Assembly: GCF_003129565.1 (NCBI RefSeq)
Contig: NZ_QETF01000007.1
Location: 62,001 to 126,000 of the forward strand
DNA: 64,000 bases
Direction: 5' to 3'
Source of the DNA: Salibaculum griseiflavum
GTDB lineage: Bacteria > Pseudomonadota > Alphaproteobacteria > Rhodobacterales > Rhodobacteraceae
Under the pieces are notes generated by a model. That model was not told where the DNA came from, did not search any database, and was given only the letters and a program-made list of their open reading frames with translations. The translations under genes were made by a program, and so were the position numbers. Positions 9,575-20,473 of the stretch are shown here, piece by piece. Position 1 is the stretch's first letter. The number at the start of each line of letters is the position of its first letter.

Positions 9575-10636
9575 CTATCCGCGGTTGGAGATCAGTCGCC
9601 CCACCAACTGCGCGGTGTAATCCACAATCGGCACGATCCGTCCATAGTTCAGTCGGGTCGGCCCGATGACGCCAACGGCGCCAACGATCTTTCGGTCAGC
9701 GTTCATATAAGGAGACACCACCAAAGATGAACCCGAAAGTGAGAAAAGCTTGTTCTCGGAGCCGATAAAAATGCGCACGCCCTCTCCGGTTTCCGCGAGA
9801 TCGAGAAAATCGACGATGTCCTGCTTGCGCTCGAGGTCATCGAACAGGACGCGAATGCGGTCCAGATCGGTTTCGTCTTGGTCCGAGATCAGGTTTCCGC
9901 GGCCACGGACAATCAGACGTTCGGATGATTCGCCCGGATTCTCCCAGATCGCAGCGCCGCTTTCGACCAGCTCGCGCGCCAGTGAGTCGATCTCCTGACG
10001 GCGTTTGTCGATCTCTCGGGCGATGGCTTTGCTGAGCTCTGCGAGGGTGCGGCCCTCTGCGATGGCGTTGATGAAATTGGCCGCTTCCCGCATCGAGGAT
10101 GGGGTTTGCCCCGGCGGCGGGGTGAATACGCGGTTTTCGACATGGCCATCGGCATAGACGAGCACGACAAGCGCCCGATCCGGCCCGAGGTTGACGAAAT
10201 CTATGTGCTTGATCGGGGCTTCGTGTTTCGGTGTGAGAACAAGGCTCGCCCCATGGGTCACGCCGGACAGGGCAGAGCCGATCCGGTCCAGCGCGGTGGA
10301 GACATCCTGATCGTTCCCGCCAAGTGTTTCATCGATGCGGGCGCGGTCCTGGCCATCCATCTCTCCGACCTCGAGCAATCCGTCGACGAACATGCGCAAG
10401 CCAAGTTCTGTCGGGACACGGCCGGCGCTGACATGCGGGCTGTCCAGAAGTCCGAGAAATTCGAGATCCTGCATCACGTTGCGGATCGTCGCTGCGCTGA
10501 CTTTCTCGGTCAGGGCTCGGGTCAGCGTTCGGGACCCGACTGGAGCACCGGTATCAAGGTAGCCCTCTACCACCCGGCGAAAGACTTCGCGCGAGCGTTC
10601 GTTGAGTTCGGTTATGGATGGTGTTTGCTCGGCCAT
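9575..10636 (-). CDS. hrcA: Heat-inducible transcription repressor HrcA
   Basis: A 353-residue HrcA. Near the N-terminus is the winged-helix DNA-binding region ([20 protein letters not shown], about residues 45-64), followed by the family motif [20 protein letters not shown]. The C-terminal GAF-like domain ends in [14 protein letters not shown]. HrcA binds CIRCE operators (typically before groESL) and is refolded by GroEL, coupling chaperone supply to heat-shock gene repression. No CIRCE element was found before hrcA itself in 10637-10754, so autoregulation by CIRCE is not supported here. Confidence 0.95.
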   Translation of the reverse strand: MAEQTPSITELNERSREVFRRVVEGYLDTGAPVGSRTLTRALTEKVSAATIRNVMQDLEFLGLLDSPHVSAGRVPTELGLRMFVDGLLEVGEMDGQDRARIDETLGGNDQDVSTALDRIGSALSGVTHGASLVLTPKHEAPIKHIDFVNLGPDRALVVLVYADGHVENRVFTPPPGQTPSSMREAANFINAIAEGRTLAELSKAIAREIDKRRQEIDSLARELVESGAAIWENPGESSERLIVRGRGNLISDQDETDLDRIRVLFDDLERKQDIVDFLDLAETGEGVRIFIGSENKLFSLSGSSLVVSPYMNADRKIVGAVGVIGPTRLNYGRIVPIVDYTAQLVGRLISNRG

Positions 10637-10664
10637 TCCACTGTCTCTGGGTTCGGTCGGTCAC

Positions 10665-10692
10665 ATTAAATGCGGCAGTCCAGCAAGGTCAA
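10665..10692 (-). promoter_or_regulatory. Candidate sigma-70 promoter for hrcA-grpE
   Basis: On the minus strand TTGACC (10692-10687) and TTTAAT (10670-10665) are separated by 16 bases, close to a -35/-10 pair. The -10 lies about 29 bases before the hrcA start. It was read by eye and no start site is known. Confidence 0.45.
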
Positions 10693-10754
10693 TCGGGGTT
10701 GGAATTGCCGGGCAGGGCGCGTATCCCGACCCGGAACGGAACAAGGATGTTATC

Positions 10755-11465
10755 ATGCGACCCTCTGGACGTAATTTGGACGAGATGCGGCCGATTTCAA
10801 TCGAAACCGGTGTGACGAAACACGCGGAGGGGTCCTGCCTGATCCGATGCGGGGACACGCATGTCCTTTGCACGGCGTCGATCGAGGAACGGGTTCCGCC
10901 CTTCATAAAGGGCTCGGGGCTGGGCTGGGTCACGGCGGAATACGGGATGTTGCCCCGTTCCACCGGGAGCCGCATGCGGCGCGAGGCCACCGCAGGCAAA
11001 CAAGGCGGCCGCACCGTCGAAATCCAGCGCCTGATCGGCCGCAGCCTGCGGGCTGGAACCGATCGGGTCGCGATGGGCGAGCGTCAGATCACCGTGGATT
11101 GCGACGTGATCCAGGCGGATGGCGGCACGCGCTGTGCGGCGATCACCGGCGGCTGGGTTGCTTTGAAACTCGCAGTACAGAAGCTGATCAAGGCCGGGGA
11201 ATTGAGCCATGACCCCCTCGAAATACCGGTCGCGGCAGTCAGCTGCGGGATCTATGCCGGTCAGCCCGTTCTTGACCTGGATTATCCCGAGGATAGCGAA
11301 GCGGGCGTGGATGGAAACTTCGTCATGACCGGCGAGAAGATGATCGAAGTGCAGATGTCGGCAGAGGGGTCGACCTTTTCGCGGGACCAGATGGACCAAT
11401 TGATGGGACTCGCACAAAAAGGCGTCGCGGAACTGGGCCGGGCGCAGATGGAGGCCTTGGGGTGA
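10755..11465 (+). CDS. rph: Ribonuclease PH
   Basis: A 236-residue RNase PH, a phosphorolytic 3'-5' exoribonuclease that trims tRNA 3' ends. The start ATG at 10755 begins [19 protein letters not shown] and has AAGGA seven bases upstream. The frame is open further upstream, but that sequence is the divergent hrcA promoter region. Family motifs include [18 protein letters not shown], an arginine-rich RRGQ-like segment and GRSLRA, plus the C-terminal acidic catalytic [10 protein letters not shown]. Its TGA overlaps the GTG start of rdgB. Confidence 0.96.
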   Translation: MRPSGRNLDEMRPISIETGVTKHAEGSCLIRCGDTHVLCTASIEERVPPFIKGSGLGWVTAEYGMLPRSTGSRMRREATAGKQGGRTVEIQRLIGRSLRAGTDRVAMGERQITVDCDVIQADGGTRCAAITGGWVALKLAVQKLIKAGELSHDPLEIPVAAVSCGIYAGQPVLDLDYPEDSEAGVDGNFVMTGEKMIEVQMSAEGSTFSRDQMDQLMGLAQKGVAELGRAQMEALG

Positions 11466-12073
11466 CGCGGAGATTCCAGGGCCGGGACCTTTTGGTTGCG
11501 ACCCATAACCAGGGCAAGCTGGAAGAGATCGCCGATCTTTTGGCGCCTTTCAGTGTGACCGTCTCGTCAAATGCCGATCACGGCCTGCCAGAGCCGGACG
11601 AAACAGAAACGACCTTTGTTGGCAATGCACGGATCAAGGCACATGCCGGGGTCAAGGCGACGGGCCTGCCGGCATTGGCCGATGACAGTGGTATCACGGT
11701 GGATGGGCTGGACGGCGCGCCGGGTGTGCATACCGCCGATTGGGCAGAGGGGCCCAATGGACGCGACTTTCATCGCGCCATGACGCGCACCTGGAACGAG
11801 CTTAACGCGCGCAACGCGCCAGAACCTCGGCTCGCACAGTTCCGGTGCACCCTGGTGCTGGCCTGGCCCGACGGGCATGACGAGGTTTTCGAGGGAGTCA
11901 TGCCCGGCCGGATCGTCTGGCCGATGCGGGGCGTCCAGGGGCACGGGTACGATCCGATCTTTCAGCCCGATGGCTATGACCTGACGTTCGGAGAAATGGA
12001 CCGCTGGGAAAAGAACCGGATCAGCCACCGTGCGCGGGCTTTTGAAAAACTCATCGAGGGCTGCTTTGCCTGA
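11462..12073 (+). CDS. rdgB: RdgB/HAM1 non-canonical purine NTP pyrophosphatase
   Basis: A 203-residue ITPase-family enzyme that hydrolyses dITP, ITP and XTP to monophosphates and keeps deaminated purines out of DNA. The GTG start at 11462 overlaps the rph stop (GTGA). Signature motifs are [13 protein letters not shown] (substrate loop), [17 protein letters not shown] with the catalytic acidic residues, and the C-terminal [10 protein letters not shown]. The rph-rdgB-hemW order with overlapping ends suggests one transcript. Confidence 0.95.
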   Translation: MTRRFQGRDLLVATHNQGKLEEIADLLAPFSVTVSSNADHGLPEPDETETTFVGNARIKAHAGVKATGLPALADDSGITVDGLDGAPGVHTADWAEGPNGRDFHRAMTRTWNELNARNAPEPRLAQFRCTLVLAWPDGHDEVFEGVMPGRIVWPMRGVQGHGYDPIFQPDGYDLTFGEMDRWEKNRISHRARAFEKLIEGCFA

Positions 12074-13232
12074 CCTCGGGTTCGGCCTTTATATTCATTG
12101 GCCATTCTGTCAGGCAAAGTGCCCCTATTGCGATTTCAATTCTCATGTCTGGGCAAAGATCGACCAGGACTCCTGGACCTCTGCCTACCTGAAGGAACTG
12201 GATCGGGTCGCCGAGGAAACGTCGGACCGGGTTCTCCGATCGGTTTTCTTCGGTGGGGGGACACCAAGCCTGATGGATGGGCGAACCGTTGACCGGATCC
12301 TGGACAGGGTTCAACGAAACTGGCGGTTCGAAAACGATGTGGAAATCACGTTGGAGGCCAACCCGACGTCAGTCGAGGCGTCCAGATTCTCCGCGTATCG
12401 GTCTGCGGGCGTGAATCGGGTTTCGCTCGGTCTGCAGGCGCTCGACGATACGGATCTGCGGCGCCTCGGCCGGCTTCACACCGCACGTGAAGGGCTCGAC
12501 GCGTTGAATATCGCACGATCCGTTTTCGACCGGGTCAGTTTCGACCTCATTTATGCCCGTCAGGACCAAGACATCGAAATGTGGTCGGCCGAACTCGCAC
12601 GCGCGCTGGACTTCCAGCCGATGCATCTTTCGCTCTATCAACTGACCATCGAGCCCGGGACGGCTTTCGGTGACAGGTTCGCGCGGGGCGGGCTTCGCGG
12701 CCTGCCGGATGAGGATCTGGGCGCCGATCTTTGGGATGTAACGCAAGGCATGACCGAGAGGGCCGGCCTGCCGGCATATGAAGTGTCTAACCATGCCCGA
12801 CCGAGACAGGAGAGCCGCCACAATCTGATCTATTGGATGGGTGGGGACTATGCTGGTATCGGTCCTGGTGCGCATGGCCGGTTGACACTGGACGGACAGC
12901 GGTGGTCGACCGAGGCACAGAAAAGCCCTCAGGCTTGGCTATCGGCAGTGGATCAGGCCAGCGCGGAGACTCGCGTCGCGCTATCTGAAAGCGAAATGTG
13001 CCAAGAGCGTTTCCTGATGGGGTTGAGGCTGGTTGAGGGTATTGAAATCACGCCTCGCGAAACAGATATTTTTTCTAATAATATCAATTACTTAAAAGAA
13101 ATTGGGCTGATTGAAAAGGTGAATGACAGGCTACGCCTGACCCCGGCGGGCCGCCCGCTTCTGAATGCCGTGTTGAGCCGCCTGTTTGCCGATCAGCCGC
13201 CCGACAACAGCCTAAGCAAATCATCAAGCTGA
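12066..13232 (+). CDS. hemW: HemW, radical SAM heme chaperone (CPO3-like)
   Basis: A 388-residue radical SAM protein of the coproporphyrinogen III oxidase-like HemW family. The iron-sulfur motif CQAKCPYC (CxxxCxxC) lies within the first 25 residues. The SAM-contacting GGGTPSL and the LGLQALDDTDLR region follow. The TTG start at 12066 is preferred: GAGGG lies five bases upstream and homologues begin close to the GLYIHWPFC motif. A GTG at 12030 is the alternative. HemW inserts heme into respiratory proteins. The C-terminal region contains an unusually AT-rich stretch (13061-13125). The 3' end overlaps parB on the opposite strand by 40 bases. Confidence 0.92.
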   Translation: MPDLGFGLYIHWPFCQAKCPYCDFNSHVWAKIDQDSWTSAYLKELDRVAEETSDRVLRSVFFGGGTPSLMDGRTVDRILDRVQRNWRFENDVEITLEANPTSVEASRFSAYRSAGVNRVSLGLQALDDTDLRRLGRLHTAREGLDALNIARSVFDRVSFDLIYARQDQDIEMWSAELARALDFQPMHLSLYQLTIEPGTAFGDRFARGGLRGLPDEDLGADLWDVTQGMTERAGLPAYEVSNHARPRQESRHNLIYWMGGDYAGIGPGAHGRLTLDGQRWSTEAQKSPQAWLSAVDQASAETRVALSESEMCQERFLMGLRLVEGIEITPRETDIFSNNINYLKEIGLIEKVNDRLRLTPAGRPLLNAVLSRLFADQPPDNSLSKSSS

Positions 13233-14080
13233 GCGAGATCGCGGTATTTCAGCGTGAGCTTGCCGTTCTCTGCACCGGATGCGTGATCGATCTGGACGGG
13301 CATTCCAAGATGTGCCGCCAATTCCTTTTCGATCTGTTTGGTATCCGCGTCTTTCTCCACGGCTTGGGGCTGCGGCGCTTTGTTCTTGCGTTTCGCTGAT
13401 GCGAGCTTCTCGACCTGCCGCACGGACAGACCATCCTTGATGATCTTGCGCGCGAGATCCAAGGCGTTTTCCTTGCCAACCAGCGCACGGGCGTGCCCGG
13501 CAGATAGTCGCCCGTCAACCACGAAAGCCTGAACGTCCTGGGGCAGGGTGAGCAGGCGGAGGAGATTAGCAATGTGACTGCGGCTCTTCCCCAGCGCGGA
13601 CGCGATATCTTCCTGGGTGCGATCAAAGCGGTCCATCAGCTGGCGATAACCGGTCGCCTCATCCACGGCATTCAGGTCAGCGCGTTGAATATTCTCGATA
13701 ATGGCGAATTCCAGCACCTCGGTGTCGGACAAATCACGCACGAGAACCGGAAGCTCGTGCAGACCGGCCTTTTGAGCGGCACGCCAGCGGCGTTCGCCGG
13801 CTACGATCTCGTACATGGAGTCGTCAGTCTCACGGACGATTAAGGGCTGAATGACCCCCTTCGCCCGGATCGAGTCTGCCAGCTCCGCAAGAGCGCCCTC
13901 GTCGAAACTGCGCCGTGGCTGCTCGGGATTCGGCCGAATGCGTTCTATGGGAACGGTACGATCGGGATTGGTTTTCGAAACAGGGCCGTCAGTCGCGGTC
14001 GGCTCCTGTGTCACCACATCGGACATGAGCGATGACAAACCGCGCCCGAGACCCCTTGCCCGTGTCTTGTTCTCGCTCAT
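13193..14080 (-). CDS. parB: Chromosome partitioning protein ParB
   Basis: A 295-residue ParB. The N-terminus [18 protein letters not shown] is the basic ParA-stimulating peptide. The CTPase/ParB-N region includes [12 protein letters not shown] and the nucleotide-contacting [21 protein letters not shown] follows. The helix-turn-helix [15 protein letters not shown] comes next, and a C-terminal dimerisation domain completes the protein. ParB loads onto parS and slides as a CTP-dependent clamp. Two perfect parS sites lie 1.4 and 3.3 kb away (15449-15464 and 17360-17375). Its start overlaps the parA stop (ATGA), forming a parAB operon. Its 3' end overlaps hemW. Confidence 0.97.
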   Translation of the reverse strand: MSENKTRARGLGRGLSSLMSDVVTQEPTATDGPVSKTNPDRTVPIERIRPNPEQPRRSFDEGALAELADSIRAKGVIQPLIVRETDDSMYEIVAGERRWRAAQKAGLHELPVLVRDLSDTEVLEFAIIENIQRADLNAVDEATGYRQLMDRFDRTQEDIASALGKSRSHIANLLRLLTLPQDVQAFVVDGRLSAGHARALVGKENALDLARKIIKDGLSVRQVEKLASAKRKNKAPQPQAVEKDADTKQIEKELAAHLGMPVQIDHASGAENGKLTLKYRDLAQLDDLLRLLSGG

Positions 14081-14889
14081 CCTGTCCGCCTTTCCGCCGC
14101 GGGCACCTCTCGTGCCATGATCTCTTGCGCCAGCCCCAAATAGGCCTGACTGCCCTTGGAACTGGGATCGTAATCCATCACCGGTAGAGCATAAGAGGGC
14201 GCCTCGCTCAGCCTCACATTTCGCGGGATGACCGTCTTGAAAACAAGGTCCTGCAGATTCTCGCGCGCATCCAGCTCAACCTGCTGACACAAGTTGTTGC
14301 GTTTATCATACATCGTCAACACCACACCTTCGATACGCAAGGACGGATTCGCGGCCTGGCGCACTTCTCGGATGGTCAACATCAACTGCGACAGGCCCTC
14401 AAGTGCGAAGAATTCGCTCTGCAAGGGAACGACAACAGAATGCGCCGCAACCATGGCATTGACCGTCAGGATGTTCAAAGACGGCGGGCAGTCGATCAGG
14501 ATGTAATCCAGGTGCAAATCATCCATCGAAGGCTGCCGCAGCGCATCATGCAGCACGAAGCTTCGTTTTTCGTTGGAGATCAGATTGATATCTGCCGAGC
14601 TCAGATCAGTTGTTGCCGGGATCAGCAGAAGGTTTTCGACGCCTGTTGACTGGGCTGATTCACCCGGCGTCGCATCTCCCAGGATGAGGTCATATGTCGT
14701 CACATCCCGGTCATCCATCCCAAGGCCAGTCGACGCGTTGCCCTGTGGATCAAGATCAACCAGCAGGACACGCCTGCCAGACCGTGCAAGCGCCGCGCCA
14801 AGATTGATCGCCGTCGTCGTCTTGCCGACCCCGCCTTTCTGGTTGGCGATGGCAATGATCTTTGGGTCAGTTGTTCGGCTAAGATCCAC
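14077..14889 (-). CDS. parA: Chromosome partitioning ATPase ParA
   Basis: A 270-residue ParA/Soj ATPase. The deviant Walker A is [18 protein letters not shown] near residues 13-30, with Walker A' VDLDPQGN and Walker B LIDCPPSL. It forms the nucleoid-bound gradient that pulls ParB-parS complexes. The start is GTG at 14889 and lies inside the 3' end of rsmG (11-base overlap), so rsmG, parA and parB are likely cotranscribed. Confidence 0.97.
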   Translation of the reverse strand: MDLSRTTDPKIIAIANQKGGVGKTTTAINLGAALARSGRRVLLVDLDPQGNASTGLGMDDRDVTTYDLILGDATPGESAQSTGVENLLLIPATTDLSSADINLISNEKRSFVLHDALRQPSMDDLHLDYILIDCPPSLNILTVNAMVAAHSVVVPLQSEFFALEGLSQLMLTIREVRQAANPSLRIEGVVLTMYDKRNNLCQQVELDARENLQDLVFKTVIPRNVRLSEAPSYALPVMDYDPSSKGSQAYLGLAQEIMAREVPAAERRTG

Positions 14890-15493
14890 GTCGGTTTATC
14901 CCTGAGAGTCGGAGGATGCGGGCGTCAGGACTAGTGATACTGGGAAGCGCTTCGTGCTCAAAGGCCCAATTTCGATGCGCCGCCGCGATTTCATCGAGAT
15001 AGCCGCGTCCCTTGGGAAAAAGGGCAACTCCATCCTTTTTCAAAAGGTGTTCCGTATAGGTGAGCAGGCTTTCCAGCGGCGCCAAGGCGCGTGCCGACAC
15101 AACATCGGACGAGACAAGGTTGGCGTTCTCTATCCTTTCATTAACGACGCTGGCTGGCAGGTCAAGCTCACGAATGGCCGTTCTAAGAAAGGTGCACTTG
15201 CGGGCATCACTTTCGACAAGCGTGACCCTTTGCTGGCCAGAGGCCAGGGTAGCGATCACAAGTCCGGGATAGCCACCGCCGCTACCAAGATCTGTCCAGC
15301 TGATCCACGAGGTTGGCGCGAGGAGATAAAGCTGCGCGGAATCCCGGATATGCCTGTCTTGAATGTCCTCGCGCGTTGAGCGCGAGATCAGGTTGATCTT
15401 GTTGGTCCATTTCAGCGTCAGTGCAGCGAGGGCCTCAAGCTTTTCGGATGTTTCACGTGAAACATCAAGTCCTGCAATGCCAAGCGGTCCCAT
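14879..15493 (-). CDS. rsmG: 16S rRNA (guanine-N7) methyltransferase RsmG
   Basis: A 204-residue RsmG (GidB), which methylates N7 of G527 in 16S rRNA. The SAM-binding motif is [15 protein letters not shown], and [16 protein letters not shown] precedes it. Residues 10-15 read DVSRET, a conserved N-terminal hexapeptide encoded by a perfect parS palindrome at 15449-15464. The ATG at 15493 overlaps the mnmG stop (TGATG). Upstream mnmG and downstream parAB make the classical alphaproteobacterial origin-proximal operon. Confidence 0.95.
   Translation of the reverse strand: MGPLGIAGLDVSRETSEKLEALAALTLKWTNKINLISRSTREDIQDRHIRDSAQLYLLAPTSWISWTDLGSGGGYPGLVIATLASGQQRVTLVESDARKCTFLRTAIRELDLPASVVNERIENANLVSSDVVSARALAPLESLLTYTEHLLKKDGVALFPKGRGYLDEIAAAHRNWAFEHEALPSITSPDARILRLSGINRRGS
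15449..15464. other. parS centromere site inside rsmG
   Basis: The 16-base perfect palindrome TGTTTCACGTGAAACA matches the bacterial parS consensus (TGTTNCACGTGAAACA) bound by ParB. It codes for the DVSRET segment of RsmG. It is the site nearest to parAB. Confidence 0.93.
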
Positions 15494-17376
15494 CAGGAGG
15501 CTATCGTTCGGGCTTCGCGCTTCCGGATCAGAGCGACCAGCAACGTCAGGGCCGCCGGAGTCATGCCCTCGATCCGGCTCGCTTGCGCAATGGTTTCCGG
15601 CCGAATGCGCTGCAGCTTGACCGCCAATTCGCCAGAGAGGCCCGGCAGCCCTTCGTAGTCGAGATCAGTCGGCAATTTCAGCGCCTCGTCCTTGCGGAGC
15701 AGCGCCACGTCTTTCTGCTGCCGCTCCAGATAGTGATGATAAAGTGCGTTCGTGGCGACTTGCTTGATGATCTTCGCATTCGCCGGTCGCAATTCATCAT
15801 CGAGAAAGCCGACGATGTCTTGAAACTCAGTCCCGCTGATCGACAAGGCGTCGAAAAGAGATCGCTTGGGCCCATCACGATTGACCTTGACCCCGGCGCC
15901 CGCCAATTCCCGCGAACTGACAATGGTTTCGCGCAACAGATCGGTCAAATCTGAAATCGCCTCGGACTTCTCCTCAAAGACCGACCATCTTTGATCACCA
16001 ACACATCCTGCCGCCCGTCCAATCTCTGTGAGTCGGGCATCGGCATTGTCAGCGCGAAGAGCAAGACGGTATTCAGCGCGCGAGGTGAACATGCGATAGG
16101 GTTCGGTAACACCGCGGGTCACCAAATCATCCACCATCACCCCGATATAGGAATTCGCGCGATCAAACTGGATCGGCTCCTTCTCCTGAACCATCGCAGC
16201 GGCCGCAAGGCCAGCGACAAGCCCCTGAGCGGCGGCCTCTTCATACCCCGTCGTTCCATTGATCTGTCCGGCAAGGTAAAGCCCGGGCAACGCCTGGAGC
16301 TCAAGATGTGAGGTAAGACTGCGCGGATCAACATAGTCGTACTCGATCGCGTAACCAGGCTGCAGAATACGAGCGTTTTCCAATCCGGCCATCGAATGAA
16401 CGTATTCCTCCTGCACCTCAGCCGGCAGCGACGTCGAAATACCATTCGGATAGACGGTGTTATCGTCGAGGCCCTCCGGCTCCAGGAAGACCTGATGCGA
16501 CTCCTTACCCTCGAACCGCACGACCTTGTCTTCTATCGACGGGCAGTAGCGCGGCCCAACACCCTCGATCATGCCGCCATACATTGCCGACCGATCCAGG
16601 TTTCGCCGAATGATATCATGCGTTTTTTCATTCGTGTGCGTGATCCCGCAAGCGACCTGGCGCGCGAAAGGTTTGTCATGCAGGAAGCTGAACAAGACGG
16701 GGTCAAGATCAGCCTCCTGGCGATCAAGGCCATTCCAATCGATCGTCCGCCCGTCCAAACGTGGTGGAGTTCCAGTCTTCAGGCGGCCAAGCTCCAGACC
16801 AAGATGATCCAGTCTTTCCGCAAGTCGGACAGAGGGATTCTCGCCCATTCGTCCCGCGGGGCGTTGTTCATCCCCAATATGAATGATCCCTCGGAGAAAA
16901 GTTCCGGTGGTCAAAACGACCCGCTTTGCCGGAACCTCACTTCCATCTCCCAGGACCACTCCTCGCGCTTGCCCGTCTTTGACGATAAGGTCGACAGCCT
17001 CTCCCTCGATGATGTCGAGCCCCGGCTGACGCATCGTCTCGTCAAGCATCGCCTTACGGTAAAGCGCCCGGTCCGCCTGCGTGCGTGGCCCTTGAACGGC
17101 GGGTCCCTTGCGTCGATTAAGAAGGCGAAACTGGATCCCCGCGAAATCAGCAACCCGACCCATCACGCCATCCATCGCGTCGATCTCGCGGACCAGGTGG
17201 CCTTTCCCAAGTCCACCGATCGCCGGGTTACAGGACATCACCCCGATACCGTTCACCGACAAGGTGACCAAGGCCGTCGATACACCCATGCGTGCGGCAG
17301 CATGGGCCGCCTCGGCGCCCGCATGCCCTCCACCGACTACTATCACGTCATAGCTCGAATGTTTCACGTGAAACAC
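15493..17376 (-). CDS. mnmG: tRNA uridine-5-carboxymethylaminomethyl modification enzyme MnmG
   Basis: A 627-residue MnmG (GidA), the FAD/NADH partner of MnmE that installs cmnm5 at U34 of tRNAs reading split codon boxes. The FAD-binding dinucleotide motif [14 protein letters not shown] follows the start. Other family signatures are [19 protein letters not shown], with the catalytic region, and [14 protein letters not shown]. The first six residues, MFHVKH, are encoded by a second perfect parS site, so ParB would bind across the start codon. It lies 3 bases downstream of mnmE. Confidence 0.97.
   Translation of the reverse strand: MFHVKHSSYDVIVVGGGHAGAEAAHAAARMGVSTALVTLSVNGIGVMSCNPAIGGLGKGHLVREIDAMDGVMGRVADFAGIQFRLLNRRKGPAVQGPRTQADRALYRKAMLDETMRQPGLDIIEGEAVDLIVKDGQARGVVLGDGSEVPAKRVVLTTGTFLRGIIHIGDEQRPAGRMGENPSVRLAERLDHLGLELGRLKTGTPPRLDGRTIDWNGLDRQEADLDPVLFSFLHDKPFARQVACGITHTNEKTHDIIRRNLDRSAMYGGMIEGVGPRYCPSIEDKVVRFEGKESHQVFLEPEGLDDNTVYPNGISTSLPAEVQEEYVHSMAGLENARILQPGYAIEYDYVDPRSLTSHLELQALPGLYLAGQINGTTGYEEAAAQGLVAGLAAAAMVQEKEPIQFDRANSYIGVMVDDLVTRGVTEPYRMFTSRAEYRLALRADNADARLTEIGRAAGCVGDQRWSVFEEKSEAISDLTDLLRETIVSSRELAGAGVKVNRDGPKRSLFDALSISGTEFQDIVGFLDDELRPANAKIIKQVATNALYHHYLERQQKDVALLRKDEALKLPTDLDYEGLPGLSGELAVKLQRIRPETIAQASRIEGMTPAALTLLVALIRKREARTIAS
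17360..17375. other. parS centromere site at the mnmG start codon
   Basis: A perfect 16-base palindrome TGTTTCACGTGAAACA, identical to the copy at 15449-15464. It begins one base inside the mnmG ATG and encodes FHVKH. The two sites are 1.9 kb apart and about 3-5 kb from the candidate origin, as usual for parS. Confidence 0.93.
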
Positions 17377-17379
17377 GCC

Positions 17380-18666
17380 TCACTTTCCGATGCAAAAGCT
17401 ACTGAAGATTTCGTCCAACAACGATTCAACATCAATGCGCCCGACCAACGAATCCAGCGACCGGGTTGCGGTCCTGACATCCTCGGCCAATAGGTCCACT
17501 GTTTCGATATCACCCTCGGCAATCCTATCCAAGACAGCAGCAATCAGAACAACCCCTTCCCGTAACGCGACTGCATGCCGTGCACGCGTGGCCGCCCCGG
17601 CCGACATCACCCGGTCCGAAAGGAGCGCCGCGACGCGGTCTACAAGGTCATCAACGCCCAATCCCGTCAAACCGGATACGCCATCGATACCCTCCAAAGG
17701 GCGCGAATCCGCCTTGCCAAGCAGGATGATGTCATCCTCGCTGTAACGTTCAACACGGTCGTCGGGCGACGCAATAAGTTGGATCCTGATATCAGCATCC
17801 GCTGCGCGTCTTCGGGCAAGGTCAATCCCGATCCTCTCGACGGCATCCTCGGCATCCCGCAGGCCAGCTGTATCCAACATGGTCACCGGTATGCCTCGAA
17901 GATCCATGTTCACTTCGATCACGTCACGCGTTGTACCCGCATGTTCCGACGTGATCGCAGCATCGCGCCCTGCGAGCCTGTTCAGAAGTGTCGACTTCCC
18001 GACATTCGGTGGACCGATGATCGCGACCTCGAACCCGTCGCGCACCCGCTCTCTGATTTCGGCACCCTCAGCCTCGCGCTTCAATTCCTGATGAACCGAA
18101 GACAGAAGCTCCGTCACCTCCGGAAAGACATTTTCAGGTATATCCTCTTCAGCGAAATCTATCGTTGCCTCGAGAAGCGCAGCTGCCCTGATCAACCGGC
18201 TTCTCCAACCCTCTACGAGTTTACCGATGGCCCCATCTAGCACCCGGACCGCCTGGCGCCTTTGCTCCTCTGTCTCCGCATCTATCAGATCCGCGAGCCC
18301 CTCGACCTGGGCCAAATCAAGCTGGCCATTCTCAAGCGCGCGCCTTGTGAACTCCCCCGGTTCAGCGTGCCGATACCCCGCCGCCGAAAGCCGGTCCAGA
18401 ACCCGCGCAACAATCGCTCTGGATCCATGAACATGAAACTCGACGACTGGCTCTCCGGTAAAGCTCCGGCCCTTCTCGAAAGACAGGACAAAGGCAATGT
18501 CGATCAGGCCGCCATCGCTGTCCTGCAAGCGTGCGACCTTTCGATCAACGGTGTCCAGGTCCACATTGAAGAGCCGCCCGGCTTCCAATGCATTTGGCCC
18601 GGAAACCCGCACGATGGACACCCCGGCCTTGCCCGGGGCCGTTGCCTGGGCAAATATGGTATCCAT
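17380..18666 (-). CDS. mnmE: tRNA modification GTPase MnmE
   Basis: A 428-residue MnmE (TrmE). The N-terminal folate-binding domain is followed by an inserted G domain with G1 GPPNVGKST, the G2 TTRD region, G3 DTAG and G4-like LGKADS. The C-terminus ends FCIGK, the CxGK motif with the essential cysteine. It works with MnmG at tRNA U34. The start ATG at 18666 follows AAGGAG on the minus strand. It is 19 bases downstream of rho and 3 bases upstream of mnmG, so rho through parB can be read as one leftward transcription unit. Confidence 0.97.
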   Translation of the reverse strand: MDTIFAQATAPGKAGVSIVRVSGPNALEAGRLFNVDLDTVDRKVARLQDSDGGLIDIAFVLSFEKGRSFTGEPVVEFHVHGSRAIVARVLDRLSAAGYRHAEPGEFTRRALENGQLDLAQVEGLADLIDAETEEQRRQAVRVLDGAIGKLVEGWRSRLIRAAALLEATIDFAEEDIPENVFPEVTELLSSVHQELKREAEGAEIRERVRDGFEVAIIGPPNVGKSTLLNRLAGRDAAITSEHAGTTRDVIEVNMDLRGIPVTMLDTAGLRDAEDAVERIGIDLARRRAADADIRIQLIASPDDRVERYSEDDIILLGKADSRPLEGIDGVSGLTGLGVDDLVDRVAALLSDRVMSAGAATRARHAVALREGVVLIAAVLDRIAEGDIETVDLLAEDVRTATRSLDSLVGRIDVESLLDEIFSSFCIGK

Positions 18667-18685
18667 TCATAACTCCTTGAATTTA

Positions 18686-19960
<1,275 letters not shown>

Positions 19961-20320
19961 TGGTCTTCTCCTGCCGAGCAGATCGGCTTTGTCAGTCTTC
20001 TAAGGGAATTCATCGTTCCGGACGGAACAGGAAGCAGCTAAGCACATCGCTTTCTCGAGTCAAGCGACAGAGCACGTCCCCTGCCATGCCAACCTCTTAC
20101 CAAATCAAAAAAGAATCTAGAAAGATGGTGGTGGTAGTGGTGCCGGGGATAATCGCTCTCTTGCGACTTTTCCTCTGGTTTGCCCACATTTCCGCCGTTG
20201 AACCCAAATCGCGGTCACCGGGCAAGATATAGGTTAAATGACTGATATTAAAGCATTTAGTATTCTCGCAGGCGCGATTTTCGATATTGCATTCCAGTTT
20301 GGGCCCAGGAACGGTCCAAT

Positions 20321-20329
20321 TTATCCACA
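20321..20329 (+). other. Perfect DnaA box TTATCCACA
   Basis: An exact match to the R-type DnaA-binding consensus, in the gap between rho and maf just after an AT-rich stretch. Confidence 0.65.
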
Positions 20330-20343
20330 TCACTGATTCCTCC

Positions 20344-20395
20344 TTGTCCCGAGTGGACAAACCGGGGGAACACTGGGACAAGGGCGTGCTTGTCC
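20344..20395. repeat. Two TTGTCC inverted repeats beside the DnaA box
   Basis: TTGTCC (20344-20349) faces GGACAA (20355-20360) across 5 bases. GGACAAG (20376-20382) faces CTTGTCC (20389-20395) across 6 bases. Four copies of one half-site in 52 bases suggest a protein-binding region or two small hairpins. No poly-T tract follows, so neither is a terminator. Confidence 0.6.
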
Positions 20396-20473
20396 TTGGG
20401 CGCCCCGATACGGGTTCTCGATCAACCAATCGCTCCGCAGTTTGCCCACGAAATTGCACACCAGGATATCCAC

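Larger units (their letters stand above)
19961..20473. other. oriC: Candidate chromosomal replication origin region (oriC)
   Basis: A 513-base gap without a convincing gene, flanked by rho-mnmE-mnmG-rsmG-parAB reading left and maf-aroE-coaE-dnaQ reading right, the neighbourhood of alphaproteobacterial origins. It holds one perfect DnaA box TTATCCACA (20321-20329), a one-mismatch box ATATCCACA touching the maf start (20466-20474), and weaker TTGCCCACA-like matches near 20180 and 20441. It also has AT-rich tracts (about 20096-20118 and 20223-20263), three GANTC sites, and two TTGTCC inverted repeats. Transcription diverges away on both sides. The upstream controls of rho and maf must also lie here, so part of the signal may be promoter. 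Confidence 0.6.

Noticed and set aside
10637-10754. CIRCE operator before hrcA
   Set aside because: No TTAGCACTC-N9-GAGTGCTAA-like inverted repeat could be found.
20097-20459. 120-codon minus-strand frame in the rho-maf gap
   Set aside because: Odd composition, no similarity, no ribosome-binding site, and it covers the DnaA box and dyads.
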